From Lepidostoma basale (taxonomy: Eukaryota; Arthropoda; Insecta; Trichoptera; Lepidostomatidae): a stretch of 64,000 bases of DNA. The notes under the pieces are model-generated. The model worked only from the letters and a program-made list of their open reading frames with translations, was not told the origin of the DNA and searched no databases. Position 1 is the first letter of the stretch; each line of letters opens with the position of its first letter. The position numbers were made by a program, and so were the translations under genes. Shown piece by piece: positions 38,110 through 49,744 of this stretch. The stretch spans positions 248,001 to 312,000 of the forward strand of contig JAHDVF020000465.1 in the NCBI GenBank assembly GCA_022606425.2. Reading direction: 5' to 3'.

Positions 38110-38300
38110 ATTTTGTGAACATCGGAGTCGAGGCAGACCGACGAAAACATGGCATGACCAAATTAATCAAATTTTAAAGGTTGGTCATATTAGAAGTCGG
38201 AGGAATCGACGTGCGTGTATGACTCGTTGTATGAATGTGGAGGAATCTAGAGAGGTTTACCAGGATAGATACGGCGTGATGGTTTGTTTGTGTGTTTAAC
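38110..38300 (+). mobile_element. RTE-like tail, B subfamily
   Basis: GGCAGACCGACGAAAACATG, GTTGGTCATATTAGAAGTCG and ATGAATGTGGAGGAATCTAG, ending GGCGTGATGGTTTGTTTGTG. (GTTT)-tailed like 9324-9564. About 30 bp before the tail are deleted. Confidence 0.75.
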
Positions 38301-38304
38301 ATTT

Positions 38305-38995
38305 TATGCTTTTTTTTATTTACCTCGCCGAGTTGATTGACTTAAAATAGCGATAAATGACAAATGTTTTTTCTCGCTGGAGATTCTTAAACTAAAACTA
38401 CGCTCTAAGCTCAAAAAAATATCAACCTAATCTAATATGAAAGTATGGAGGAAAGATTAAACTGTCATGCTAAGTTATTATGCAGAATCGCCCTAATTTG
38501 ATAGATATAAAACAGATTTCAAAACATTGTGTGTGGGGGAGGTTAGGGAGGAGGTAATGGCGGGAAAACGAGCGGAATACTGACGTCACAGTTGTTTTAA
38601 AGACTTAAAAATAATAGCATTTGCATTGTCTGCAACGAAATAGAGCACTTTGCTTCGCAATGAACATATTTACAATGAACAGATAACGCCCGCCCGTCCA
38701 TGGAGTCTGCAGTCCCGGAAACTAGCGTGCAACGAGCGCCACTCTTTCCCTCCACTGCGCGCTTTGGCTTTCGGCCAACGGCTTCACTTTCTTATGCAGA
38801 AACTAGGCCAAGGACTAGGCCATCCCAAGTGCAAAAAACGAGGCTTTAGGGAGTCATTAAAATTTATCGCGGCGATCTTATATTAAAACATTAATTCCTT
38901 CAATCGTTGCGATTACACAAACAGCTCCACGCCCTCAGTAGATCTTCTTCGAGCTTTTAGATATTTGGAAGTAGATATTCATTTTGATTTACTTT
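38305..38995. other. No recognised gene
   Basis: The 78-codon frame at 38650-38886 has no homology I recognise and is probably chance. Confidence 0.3.
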
Positions 38996-38999
38996 GTCT

Positions 39000-39135
39000 A
39001 TCTTCTTCTTCTTCTTGTTTTTGTCCTGTCACATCTCCGTGGTGCATAGGGCCTCAAGGAACCTTCTCCACCCGACTCTATCGCATGCCTGATGTCTAAC
39101 ATCATCCCAAGTGAGGCCTGCCGCCTTAACCTCGC
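39000..39135 (-). mobile_element. Reverse transcriptase 3' end, family T
   Basis: Minus strand: DDVRHQACDRVGWRRFLEAL then CTTEM and a stop, followed by CAGGACAAAAACAAGAAGAA. It gives the complete C-terminus of the family found at 47550-48765. Confidence 0.75.
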
Positions 39136-39200
39136 AATAATTACTAATTATAATAATTAACATTTAATAACTTTGTCTATACTCATTAAAATTGACAATT

Positions 39201-39385
39201 GACGACCTTCGTGGTAGAGTGGTAAGGAGCTATGACTGCCATACTGAAGGTCCCGGGTTCAATTCGATATACAATAGATTAGCTATCTATCAAATGTCAT
39301 GAGAATCAATATACTAGCTAAAAACAAACGACATGTTGCAGAAAAAGTCAGTCGAAATGAAATAATCAATTCAATTAAAATAATA
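39201..39385 (+). mobile_element. tRNA-derived SINE, copy 4
   Basis: GACGACCTTCGTGGTAGAGT, then GGTCCCGGGTTCAATTCG (B-box GGTTCAATTCG), and a body with GATTAGCTATCTATCAAATG. The body is shortened compared with copy 2. Confidence 0.8.
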
Positions 39386-39589
39386 ATTTCGCTATTCTTA
39401 AATGAATAACGCAAATCTAGAAGATCGCGAAATTGAAAAATGTAAAAAAAAAATTAAAACCATTTTTTTTCTCATTCATTCATTCCGTGTATCCAAACCA
39501 TCTAAGATGCATCTCTTTAAAGACTAACTCCAAGGATTTGAATCAATGGCGTTAGAATTAATTTTACAATCTTCAATATAAAATTAATA

Positions 39590-39765
39590 TTGTTATTTGA
39601 AATTTCATGGTAGAAGTTCATTGTAAATAATGAAAATAAAAATCAAATTGTTAAAAATATTTTTTAAATGTATATTTAGTTAAAGTCCACTAATGTTTGT
39701 GCTTCGACCGGTTTTGGCAGCTCACTGCCATATTCTGGTCACCAGAAGGGAGTGTGGTGATGAGA
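39590..39765 (-). repeat. CCGG-type fold-back, single arm
   Basis: TAGAAGTTCATTGTAAATAA, TATATTTAGTTAAAGTCCAC and GACCGGTTTTGGCAGCTCAC match the left arm of 43680-43905. On the minus strand: CAGAATATGGCAGTGAGCTG then CCAAAACCGGTC. Confidence 0.65.
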
Positions 39766-39769
39766 GCCC

Positions 39770-40190
39770 GCCATGTATGACACAGCGGAGATGTTTAGTG
39801 TTTTAGATTCCCCCTCTCCTATTTCACGATCCCGTGGCAATTTTATTAATCGTAAATGCAAGAGGTAAGAAGATAGCTATGCAATAGTTAGGTACTACCG
39901 TCAATGATGAAGCCCTTCGTGAGGCCTGCGTGCTCTGCTCGGGAACGGCCGGGACAGTGAGAATACTCGTGCTTGGTTGGTGTGCTCCTGTGGGAGTCAA
40001 TGAAAGTTGTGTTTACTGTCGGAGGTTGGTTTATTGACTGATGTTCGGGAGTAACTAAGGCCTACGAGAGGATACTATATGTATTATATATAGATGAATT
40101 TCTTTATTAAAAATTACACTTAATTCTCTATACATATATGTATGTATGGATGAGTCCTGTCATTAGTAGTTAATAAGAAATATTCCCCGC
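39770..40190. other. Intronic sequence, nothing recognised
   Basis: Runs to the CaMKK acceptor CCGCCACAG at 40187-40195. A short GC-richer stretch at 39900-40060 has no supported frame. Confidence 0.35.
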
Positions 40191-40195
40191 CACAG

Positions 40196-40363
40196 GTACA
40201 CCCGTGGGTCACGCTGGACGGACGCTGGGCGCTGCCCTCGGAGGAGGAGAACTGCCAGCTGGTGGAGGTCACGGAGGAGGACGTGGCGCGCGTCGTCACC
40301 AGCATCCCCAAGGTCTCCACCCTCATACTCATCAAGACCATGCTCAAGAAGCACAGCTTCCAG
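40196..40363 (+). CDS. CaMKK: CaMKK exon d (end of kinase, autoinhibitory start)
   Basis: Starts VHPWVTLDGRWALPSEEENC, completing the RIT-x-PEIK-x-HPWVT motif begun in the previous exon, then LVEVTEEDVARVVTSIPKVS and TLILIKTMLKKHSFQ. 56 codons, phase 0 both ends, donor GTAACA. The basic/hydrophobic TLILIKTMLKKHSF stretch corresponds to the CaMKK autoinhibitory and Ca2+/calmodulin-binding segment; it continues into NPF of the next exon. Conservation of this segment argues that the locus encodes a regulated kinase rather than a decayed one. Confidence 0.95.
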
Positions 40364-41129
40364 GTAACACTATTCGACTGCAAGAAACCTAAACATGCTG
40401 CGCTTACGCAATTCCCAGGCCCCCGCAGCAATATGCAGCACCCTTTTCATGTATTATGTGTTTAAAATTCCTTACTAAACATTATTTCTGACTCCTGTTG
40501 GAAGGTACGAAATCCCTGTAATTTGTAAATAATCAATAAGCTGGATATTAGAAAGGTGCTAAGTGCTTTACACATGTCCTGTAGGTACCACGGGTGGCAT
40601 CTGTAGGGTGACGTTTGAACTATATTATTCATTAGATACTTGGCACTTTGGTAATCTCTAGCCCTCATTTATCTCTTGCAAGAAAAATAAAAATCATTCA
40701 TGATTCGTATACAGTATGCGCTACTTAGAGCACCATCAGGGTTTGGTATGAAAGATTTGGGCACCTGACGTAACTTTGCTCAGCCCTAGGTTGCAAAATA
40801 AACTCATCTATTTATTTTGTTTTCGATATTTTATGTTGTATAACATTCATTAGTGGACGAATGGGAATGTCTTGGCTCCAAAACAGTAAATAATCTAAAG
40901 AGGAAATGTTTCACAAGGCGTCTTAACTACATTGGAAGAAATTCTACAAATGTAATCTGATGTGCATACGATAACAAAAAAGCCTAGAAAAATTCCAGCA
41001 ATAGGTCAGTTGCTAAAGGAAGGTCGATTATAGGTATACTTGTTAGAAAAAGTAGTTCCCCCTTTATTCTGCTTTGTTATTTTGTGTATTTTTTAAGGCT
41101 GATTAATTTTGAAAATATCTTGTTTCCAG

Positions 41130-41212
41130 AATCCTTTTCTCCGCCCCGGCAAGTTGTCCCGCGGAGCTCGGTCCGCTTCAGCCCCCGGGGCCTATCTCGG
41201 GCTGCCTGAAAG
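41130..41212 (+). CDS. CaMKK: CaMKK exon e (post-CaM-binding linker)
   Basis: Begins after TTGTTTCCAG with NPFLRPGKLSRGARSASAPG, then AYLGLPER. The NPF plus the basic, serine-containing RSASAPG run resembles the segment after the calmodulin site in CaMKKs. It ends in phase 2 (AG) before GTGCGC; the Arg codon is completed by the first base of the next exon. Confidence 0.88.
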
Positions 41213-41303
41213 GTGCGCAATACTTATAAATGCTTACCTATTGGTTGTTACTGTATATTGAAGCAGGTCGCCTGATTAAAAAAAGCATAATGATTGTTTC
41301 CAG

Positions 41304-41607
41304 ACAGGGGTCTTTTGACAGTCTCCTCCCAGCACTAACAGAGCTCGCAGATGCCGGATCAGATACCAAGAAAACAAATTCAATGTTTAATCCATCGGAA
41401 CCAAAAAATGTGGCAGAAGAAGCGGACCAATGTCCCGACCCTGAGCTGGTAGACTACGACGACGTCCCGGAAACTAAGTTGGGTTTGCGGCTGCTGATGG
41501 ACACCTCCAAGAGTGTGGACTTTGAGCTGAGCAAGGCCGGGTTTAGGCTCAGTGACGTGGCCCGGTCCCAAGAAGGCGGCGGCAGTCAAGACCGGGAAGC
41601 GAGGTGA
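41304..41607 (+). CDS. CaMKK: CaMKK exon f (C-terminal tail and stop)
   Basis: Starts after TGTTTCCAG and runs QGSFDSLLPALTELADAGSD to SQDREAR and TGA at 41605-41607. It has the acidic stretch DPELVDYDDVPETKLGLRLL and no known domain, as expected for a divergent kinase tail. The six exons sum to 1104 nt, exactly 368 codons with the stop, which supports the splice choices. Codon bias is milder than in the kinase exons. An alternative donor GAG|GTGATG at the stop cannot be excluded. Confidence 0.88.
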
Positions 41608-42630
41608 TGCGGATAATGGACTGCCATGACATACCGTCGTTCTGCCAATCTTTCAAACTCTTCTTTTGATAATCTTTAGATATTTACAAATTGTTCCATC
41701 TTTAGTACAAGTACAATTTGTGTTTTACGTTTTTACTACCAAGTTTATTTTTTGTTCCGAATTTGGGTCACGGTATGTACTCGTATAGTAAAGGCAGAAT
41801 TTTCATTTCAATAAGCTTAGAGGATTGAAATGAATGGCACCTAAATGTAGTGTACCCGCAATCCGCGTAACCCCTCTTACATGCGGTAGGTATATATACG
41901 GCGTGTAATCATTAAGTTATCACAATGAATGATCCAATCTCTCGGTGCATTACATCTTTGTGCATTCATAATGAGTAATTCAGTTGACAGATTTTCGGCA
42001 CCTACTTACATTTTGCTTCCCTTTAAAGATTATTAATTATGAGTCAAATTATGGATGTAACGAAGAGCTCGAAGTGATTAGAAAAACAATCACACTAAGA
42101 ATGACCAAAAATACTTGTCAACTACTTCTAATTTTGTTACTGCCGAGTTAAATGTCTTATTTGGAAATGGTCCTGAACTCAAAATAAAACTAATTCTTAG
42201 CAAATTTTCTTGTTTCTGCACGTATCAAATTTATGCAAGCATACTTTGTCTAAAAAAATACTAAGTTTGTGTTTCCTTTGCAGTGGAAATGTGGTCAAGT
42301 GCAACTGCAAGTTCAGCCACTTGCAATATATTCACAATTTTTCAGTTTTATATTTTTACAAGAATAGAACACAAGTGATATGGTAATTTAATTTTTGTAA
42401 TTTGTAAAGTCCCTTAAACATAGTAGAATGTTTGAATGTATAATGTTAGCTGTCTGTTATTGATTTGGAAATGCAATTAAGCATTTTAAATGTTGAAGGT
42501 TGTGAAATTATCATTGTCATGACTGACTTTACTTGTACACATCACAAGGTTCTCCACGGAACACAAGAATTCTCAAACACAAACGAGTTGGCTTACTTTA
42601 TTATTCAATAGGTATTTTAGATTTTATATC
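41608..42630 (+). other. Probable CaMKK 3' UTR and flank
   Basis: Follows the stop with no competing ORF. AATAAA occurs at about 42183-42188 and is a candidate polyadenylation signal. No repeat was recognised before the mariner copy at 42635. Confidence 0.4.
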
Positions 42631-42634
42631 TATA

Positions 42635-43363
42635 TATGAGGGCTGTTTTTTATGTAAAAGCTGTATGAAAATAAAAACCAAACAAAAGAAAATTTTCAAA
42701 AACCAAATTTATTTTCAGATTCTACATACATTTCTTTATATTTCAACATAGCTAGCTGTCAAGTTTGTTTAAACCCTTATACCGTACAACTAGATTTTGA
42801 ATACCCTCTTCAAAGAGGGGACCTTAAAGTTTCTTAGTTTTACTTTTCAGAAACAATCTTGTACAACACTGACCTCGACACTTCAGGAAAGTCATTTGGA
42901 AGAATGCTTACGGTGAAGCGTCTGTTCTCAAGATTTTTTGTTTCAACCGCAGCCATCATATTTATTATCTGCGATCACAGATGGGCGACCGGAGCGGATC
43001 TCTTCATAAACCTTGTCGTGGTCAGCTTTGAAGTCTCTGACCCACTTATGCACTTTGCCTTCACACATAGCAGTAGCTCCGTAAACTTAAAAAATCTGCC
43101 GTCGAATGTCTGCAACAGACAGGTTTCTTGCTGACAAAAAACGTATCACTGACCGTACCTCGCACGGGACGGGCGATTCGATAATCTTGAACATTTTAAA
43201 GACACAGAACAGACTATATAGGTTTCCTACACAGCTGCAACTGAGCACAGTTGTTCCCAAGGCATGGCGAGACACGACGCAGGCACTCTTCGCGGCACGC
43301 GCACCGCCTATTGGTGTATACTCGTACAACAAAACGGCCCTTACTTAAAAAACAACCCTCGTA
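42635..43363 (-). mobile_element. Internally deleted mariner-like transposon
   Basis: TIRs TATGAGGGCTGTTTTTTATG and TACGAGGGTTGTTTTTTAAG are flanked by TA duplications (42633-42634, 43364-43365). The minus strand encodes EVRSVIRFLSARNLSVADIR, RQIF, a stop in place of one codon, then VYGATAMCEGKVHKWVRDFK and EEIRSGRPSV, the N-terminal helix-turn-helix DNA-binding region of mariner transposases. The DDE catalytic domain is absent. Confidence 0.88.
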
Positions 43364-43679
43364 TAAGGAATAATAAATATGTTTATTTCAAATACATATA
43401 TATTTGCTTATTTGTAAATTATTATAAATTAACCTGTTAATTTTGATTGTTTAATATATATGTTTGTTAAAAATTTACTTATAAAGCTCTAAAAAACTGT
43501 TGAGATGTTTAGTAATGTAAATCAGATTGTTATATAAAAAATAATGGAATATTCAACCGCATTGTTTAAAGCGGGTTATACTCGGAATACACATATATAT
43601 ATACCTTGGCTAGAACCCCTTTGTTGTTTAACATGTTGACTGCCAAATATAAGGTAACTCGTAAAAAAATAATATTGTT

Positions 43680-43905
43680 ATTTGACATTATATGGTAGAA
43701 GTTCATTGTAAATAATGAAAATTAAAAAAACTTTAAATGTATATTTAGTTAAAATCCACTGATATTTGTGTCTTCCGCCGGTTTCGGCAGCTCGCTGACA
43801 TCTTCTGGTCAGCATCCAGATCCAGAAGATAGCAGCGAGCTACCGAAACCGGTCGAAGACACAAACATCGGTGGGTTTTAACTAAATAAGTATACATTTT
43901 AAAAA
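43680..43905. repeat. CCGG-type fold-back with hammerhead-like modules on both strands
   Basis: Left arm on minus: CAGAAGATGTCAGCGAGCTG, CC, GAAA, CCGG. Right arm on plus: CAGAAGATAGCAGCGAGCTA, CC, GAAA, CCGG, TC. The stem is GCAGC/GCTGC-like. Outer arms TTTAGTTAAAATCCACTGAT and CGGTGGGTTTTAACTAAATA pair. In every copy the second base of the CTGANGA box is A. Confidence 0.7.
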
Positions 43906-43909
43906 GAGA

Positions 43910-46900
43910 TTTTTACAAAAAAAATTATATTTTCATAATATCAATAGATAAGTCGTAGTTGACATTTTGCTGGTAGAGGCCCACCACGGGTTAGGGTTAA
44001 CGCAATATAAGTGCGCAGGAATTCGGTTAAAAGTTCATTACTAACTACTTTTTCTTCTTCGTGTCAATGGAGAGCTAGTCATACATATTGTAAGGATGGC
44101 TCTAAATAAGTTTGTAGATCTTCTCTTTGTCTTGCCATTGTGGTGGAAGGTTTGTCCGATACTTATTATGTTATTTCCAGGAGTACGGGGTATTATAGTT
44201 ATAGTAATACCATACGTGAAGGCACGTCCTCACTTTCATTTCAACAATCTAATTCCTTACAATAATATTTTTCTTCAGTCAACATGTTAACCAAACCTAC
44301 CTGTATTTCTTTTAACATTGAATCCTTATCTATTTATTCCCATCCCTCCGAGAAGTGTACTTGCTATTCAACAATGGTTATATAACACTACAAGGTGTAA
44401 AGCCAGTGAATTATGAAACTAAACATCAAGTCACCTTCCAATTTAATATTTCAAACCTCATAAATACGAGGTAGTCGATAGTGGTTAATAAGAATACTGT
44501 TCAATCTGCTGCGCACATTGGTTTTTATTTGTTGAAAATGAACTCGTACGAGTACATGTCACTTGAAATGATAGATTAGAGAAATTTGGTACATTGGAAT
44601 AAATATATCTTGAATCGTTTCCTGATAGATCATGTCAACACAACTGACCAAATATTTTAGTCTAAATTATATATCATTATTTTTGTACAATGTAATACAA
44701 CTAATTGAATAATTTATGAACACGGAGAAGAGGTGTAAATTACTTAATAGAATTAATGAAAGATACGGTGAATACCTCAAGGTAATGTACAGTAAATACG
44801 CAGTTCCGTATCCATGGACCAATGTGCAGTAAAGGTGTTAGGTGCAGAAGTATGAAGATATGATGTAGTTGTTAGTGATTAAGTATCAGAGCTCGCGAAG
44901 CTCTTAAGCGTGGCTAATAGATGGGACCACACACGTAAAGAGAATTGGCAAACATTATTAAATAATTAATCAATGAGCCATATTCCTAGCTTGTCCTTAT
45001 TTGCCAGGAGCACACAACACCAAACCTTCCCGAATCCAAGTCAAATTAGGTGTTTGTTACATTTAGTAGATTATCCTTTTGATGAGAAGTCGTGTTCACG
45101 GGAAGTTGTGCCTTTTGCTTTTATTGGTTTCACCGTGCACACGTCGTCTGTCCGCCGTTGCGTTACTGCATACATAGTGACCACGAGTGCCATTTTTGGC
45201 CATTGCGAGCTTAAATTAATATTTTGATTTGTAATTGATAATTGCACATATTGGTACAGAATATTTTTAATGTAAACATTTGCAAGTCTCTGTACGCTTG
45301 TTCGCAGCTATTTGGTATATGTTATGTTAGACGCTGATGTAATCTTATTTGTTTGTATAAAGTCATATGTGATAGTTTAAGTTTAAAAAGAATTTGTAGA
45401 TTTTTATGCATGTTTAACAATTCTTAGTAAAATAACTATTGTGATTTCTTTGAGATATTATAGTCATTAATTAAAATTTATAAAATGATAAAAAGGAGAG
45501 TATAGGAGAGTACAGGATTTATGTATTTGGGGTGCCTTTAAAAGTGGAGATCAAAACGAAAAATACCATTTAAACTGTTAAGTCTAAGTACCTACTTATA
45601 ATTATGGTAAAGGTGGATACGCTCTTGCATTCTTTTATTGTAATCATATCGACCACATCTGGCCGTTGTGGGCGTGAGGCATTAGTCGAGGCGTCATCCA
45701 GGAGGCACAGAGACCTTTAGATTTTGAATATCTATTTTTACTTATCCCATAATCTTATTTTCTGCAGTAAAAAGGAAGGGCGTACATCGTGCGACTAGTT
45801 TACATGAAGAGAAGTGCGCCATTCCAAGGTGTTGGTCAAAGTGAAACATTTCATAGGGTTTAGTGTGATGTGCTAGACTTGCCACGCGTAGTGTTCCTAA
45901 CTGTGCCATTGATTTATTTATTTTGTTTAATTTTCACATAAAGTATATAAAATGTGAGAATTGCATATCGTCCAAATGGTTAAGAGTAATGATGTCTCCC
46001 TAATGTAGTTATGTGCGTGTGCGGTGCATACACCAAGTGAGAACCGAGTCATATCATGGGTGTTTTCAAATCTACTTACAATTGTACTTCACTCAATTTA
46101 AAATATTAATAATACTTAAAATGTAATTCTATGTAACGGTTGAGGAAGCAGCTTATTTTGACCAGCCACTAGAAATGTGTGTGTGCGTACCCGGAGGTGC
46201 AATTATTTCAATTATCCTTTTGTTTCATACCAAGTCCTGTCTTCCAAACTTTGTGATTATTTTTATGGTTTGAGGAAACCTCACACAACACTCGCGTCAC
46301 TTTATACCAATATTTGGAACATTTTGTTGAGGAAACCTAAGGTACAAGTATGAGAGTGAGAGTATGAGCCTAGGTAGGTACATTTGAATATACAAAATTC
46401 ATATTTACTTCTTTCCAATTTAAAATTAGTGTAGCTTCATCTCTTCAAAACAAATGTTTGATTCTCTAACTATATCTCATCTTTTATATTAAAAGTTAAA
46501 GGAAGGAAATGAAACACTGATAGATTTTACGATATAAAAGACTACCTATTTAAATGTATAAAAATATTTTCATATAGCACTTTTAAAATTTTAATATATA
46601 ATGCACTATTCTTATCTTCTTCACTTTGATTACCAATCTAAGCTACATACATACCTCATTTCCTAAACAGTTCAGCGACACCTCCCCTCTAACCAAACAT
46701 ATCAACAGTTGACCCTCAATTTGTCCTATTTCTAGAACAAACTGCAACTGTTTATGATTGATTCTAGACCTAAAACACTTAAATTAAAGTGAATTTACTA
46801 GTATAATAATAATTCATTACTAATACTTTAAAATCATAAACCTTTCTATAATCCGTTCACCCTGTTGCCCGCGGATAACACATCACTGTGATTGAACTGC

Positions 46901-47535
46901 ATTTGGTACCAAAGAAAAATGTTCAAGACTTTTGTTTGAACCTCACCCGATATAACGTAACTTCTGCGCAGCAAGTTTAATAAAATATTTTCATTTGTGC
47001 ACACCGTCTATTACAATAAAAAGGTAATGTTTCGAAATTATAATAAATTCTAATCACTGTGCCAATAACCTAGAAGTACCTGTGTGTACTTGCCATAGAT
47101 TGTCTGGAGATATTCCAAAAGTGGTTGACTGTAAGGACAGCCTTTAAACTGCAATACCCGACGTGGATACTCCCCCCCCCCTAGCCGACTGAATGTTGTG
47201 AGTCCCCCTTGATATATCTCTGTGTATGTGTATTTAATCTTCACTCTTGAATGTTCAATATTTATGCAATTCAAATTCTTCTTTATATTTATGTAGCCTT
47301 ATCAATATCAAATAAATTCTAATTATACAAAACATTGTGTACTTTTTACTCCTAAATGTATATCCAACTAAAAAATTGAGGTTCCCGTTTAGGAATAGTG
47401 ATTTCGTACTATGAATTATGTAAACACAAACGGTGGACCTCACCTCACCTTACGAGCAGGACGCTCCCCAATATTCTTATAGAACTTCTCACCATGACAG
47501 ACTTTATTCAGATTAATAGTGGTGCATAGCAGGAT
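43910..47535. other. Intergenic, nothing recognised
   Basis: Long AT-rich interval with scattered short frames and no domain, tRNA or repeat I can identify. A C-run (CCCCCCCCCC) is at 47172-47181. It may include distal regulatory sequence, but nothing shows it. Confidence 0.4.
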
Positions 47536-47549
47536 CTGGAGTATGTGTT

Positions 47550-48765
47550 CTTCTCTCTTTCTTCTTCTTTTTGTCCTGTCACACCTCCGTGGTGCATAGG
47601 GCCTCAAGGAATCTTCTCCACCTGACTCTATCGCATGCCTGATGCTTAACATGGAAGTGGCCGGTCTTGCGTTGAGCACATAAATACACTCCGCATCATA
47701 ATTGAAGAGGCCTCTGAATGGCAGTACAGCATGTACCTAACGTTCGTCGACTTTGAAAAGGCCTTTGATACATTATCGTGGACTTCAATCTGGTCAACTC
47801 TCATTCGCAAAGGAGTCCCACAGAAGATTGTGAATGTCATCAGGGCAATGTATGACGGTTGTTCTTGTCGTGTAGTGCACCAGGGCAAACTCTCCGAGGC
47901 CATCAAACTGAGTGCAGGAGTGCGACAGGGATGTCTACTATCACCCCTGCTCTTCATAGTGGTTCTGGAGGATGGGTTGCGCCGTTCTTTCGACGGTCCT
48001 GGCATTCCATGGATACGTGATACCCAGTTGGAGGATCTGGATTATGCTGATGACCTGTTTGCTTTCGGTAAACTGGGTGGATGCGGAGCGGAAACTTTGT
48101 AGACTTCACGAGGAAGCGGCAAAAGTGGGTCTCAAGATTAACATGTCCAAGACAGTAGACCTATGAGTGTCCACAAATGACTCCACCCCAATCTTGCTCC
48201 ACGGTGTCCCCCTTGTGACCACGACCAGCTTCTGCTACCTCGGTAGTATGATAGCAGGCTCAGGAGGTACGGAGGAGGATGTAGCCAGCAGACTTGACAA
48301 GGCAAGGGGAGCTTTCGCTATGCTTCGCCCTGTATGGCGCTCCGGTATCATTTCGAGAAAGCTCAAGCTCCAAATATTCAGCAGTAGCGTTAAAAGCGTA
48401 CTGCTGTACGGATGTGAGACTTGGAAATCTACCGCAGACGTTATTGGTAAACTCCAGGTGTTTATAAATAGGTGCCTTCGCTCAATATTCAAAATCTATT
48501 GGCCCCAAACAGTGTCAAATGCCGTTCTCTGGACCATGGCAGGTGAAAAGCCAATTAGAGAACAAGTCGCTAGGCGCAAATGGCAGTGGATCGGTCACAC
48601 TCTGAGACGGAACCCAGCCTGCATCGCTCAGGGCGCACTAGACTGGTCCCCTATGGGGGGAAAGAGAAAGCGAGGCAGACCTAGAGCCACCTGGAGAAGA
48701 ACCCTGCAGGACGAGGTTAAGGCAGCAGGTCTCACTTGGGACGATGTTAAGCATCAGGCATGCGA
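47550..48765 (+). mobile_element. Family T reverse transcriptase, twin-primed inverted copy
   Basis: 47550-47650 is the minus-strand 3' tail (GTCACACCTCCGTGGTGCAT, GCATGCCTGATGCTTAACAT). About 47680-48765 is plus-strand RT with FVDFEKAFDTLSWTSIWSTL (motif A), GVRQGCLLSPLLFIVVLEDG (motif B), DYADDLFAFG (motif C), then FCYLGSMIAGSGGTEEDVAS, LLYGCETWKS and KRKRGRPRATWRRTLQDEVK. One frameshift near 48066 and a TGA at 48164-48166. TGGAGTATGTGTT flanks both ends (47537-47549; 48766-48778). Confidence 0.85.
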
Positions 48766-48779
48766 TGGAGTATGTGTTA

Positions 48780-49530
48780 TTGATTCTTTAATATTCAAGG
48801 AAGATACTAAAAAATTAATTATTACTATAATTATTTGGTATCTAATAAAATATCGTTTTAAAAATTTTATTTTATTCAAAATGCGTCGACGAAGAATGGA
48901 CCGCATAGCGATAGCAAATAGTTGTGGTTACTTAGCAGTCGAAGGATTAATCGACAATCACAATACTCTAACAAGGCAAACCCCTCAGTACCAAAAAACA
49001 TTAATTTCTCCCAAAAAATAAACACATCCAAATTAATTTTCCAGTGAATTTTATTACAGTATTAAGAAATTCTCGAGTTGGTTGATAGAGAAATATAAAA
49101 TCAGCAACTGCGTGCGATATTTACAGACCTCCGCGGCGCTGCAGACCTAGCTCCAGTGAAGAGGTGGCCGCCGCACTTGGATGACGGTACATTGACACTT
49201 ATTGACCATAATTCTAAATTCTTATCTACTTAATTACATATTCATACACTCATACTCGCCTCATCCTTCATCTTCTCGCTAGGTTCACGTCACTCGCAGT
49301 AACCCACAGGCAAGAGCCTCACAGAGCTGAGAGCGCATCACACATTTCTTCCAAATGTGCAACCCTCGAGACATATTTGTACACAATGCAGTCAGTAGTT
49401 GTGGTGAAATAATCTAGCAATTAGTAAAAGAGTGCGGGAGATTTTAATTTAAAGTGAGCTGCATCTTATGAATCTCAAGTAAGGTGCAACCACATTTGCA
49501 TTCTTATGTGCATCACTCGGTATCAGTAAT
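48780..49530. other. Intergenic, nothing recognised
   Basis: No coding or RNA feature recognised. Moderately GC-richer around 49125-49190. Confidence 0.35.
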
Positions 49531-49534
49531 TAAT

Positions 49535-49742
49535 ATGAATAAAAGGTCTGTTGTCTTGAAGTTTTATTATATTTTATGGGAATGACACGTTTTACCTTGC
49601 CTTAGCATTATCAAATTTTTGATGCCTCAGCTGAGTGAAACATGTTATTTACATAAATAAATAGTGATAAAACTTGTAGAAAACATAATTTTTTATTCTT
49701 ATTTATTTAATATGGAGTTTTACATCATTGTTCAAGAGTACA
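49535..49742. repeat. GAAACATG-family palindrome, near complete
   Basis: GAAGTTTTATTATATTTTAT, GGGAATGACACGTTTTACCT, TTTTTGATGCCTCAGCTGAG, TGAAACATGTTATTTACATA and GGAGTTTTACATCATTGTTC. The centre keeps TTGATG, a hairpin, GAAA, CATG and TT. Confidence 0.7.
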
Positions 49743-49744
49743 AT

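Noticed and set aside
38650..38886. 78-codon ORF in the CaMKK intron
   Set aside because: No homology recognised and no acceptor/donor pair joining it in frame to flanking exons; family alignment needs no extra exon there.
41230..41303. CaMKK exon extended upstream to an in-frame ATG at 41230
   Set aside because: The TTGTTTCCAG acceptor and phase match with 41130-41212 place the exon start at 41304; upstream residues lack family similarity.
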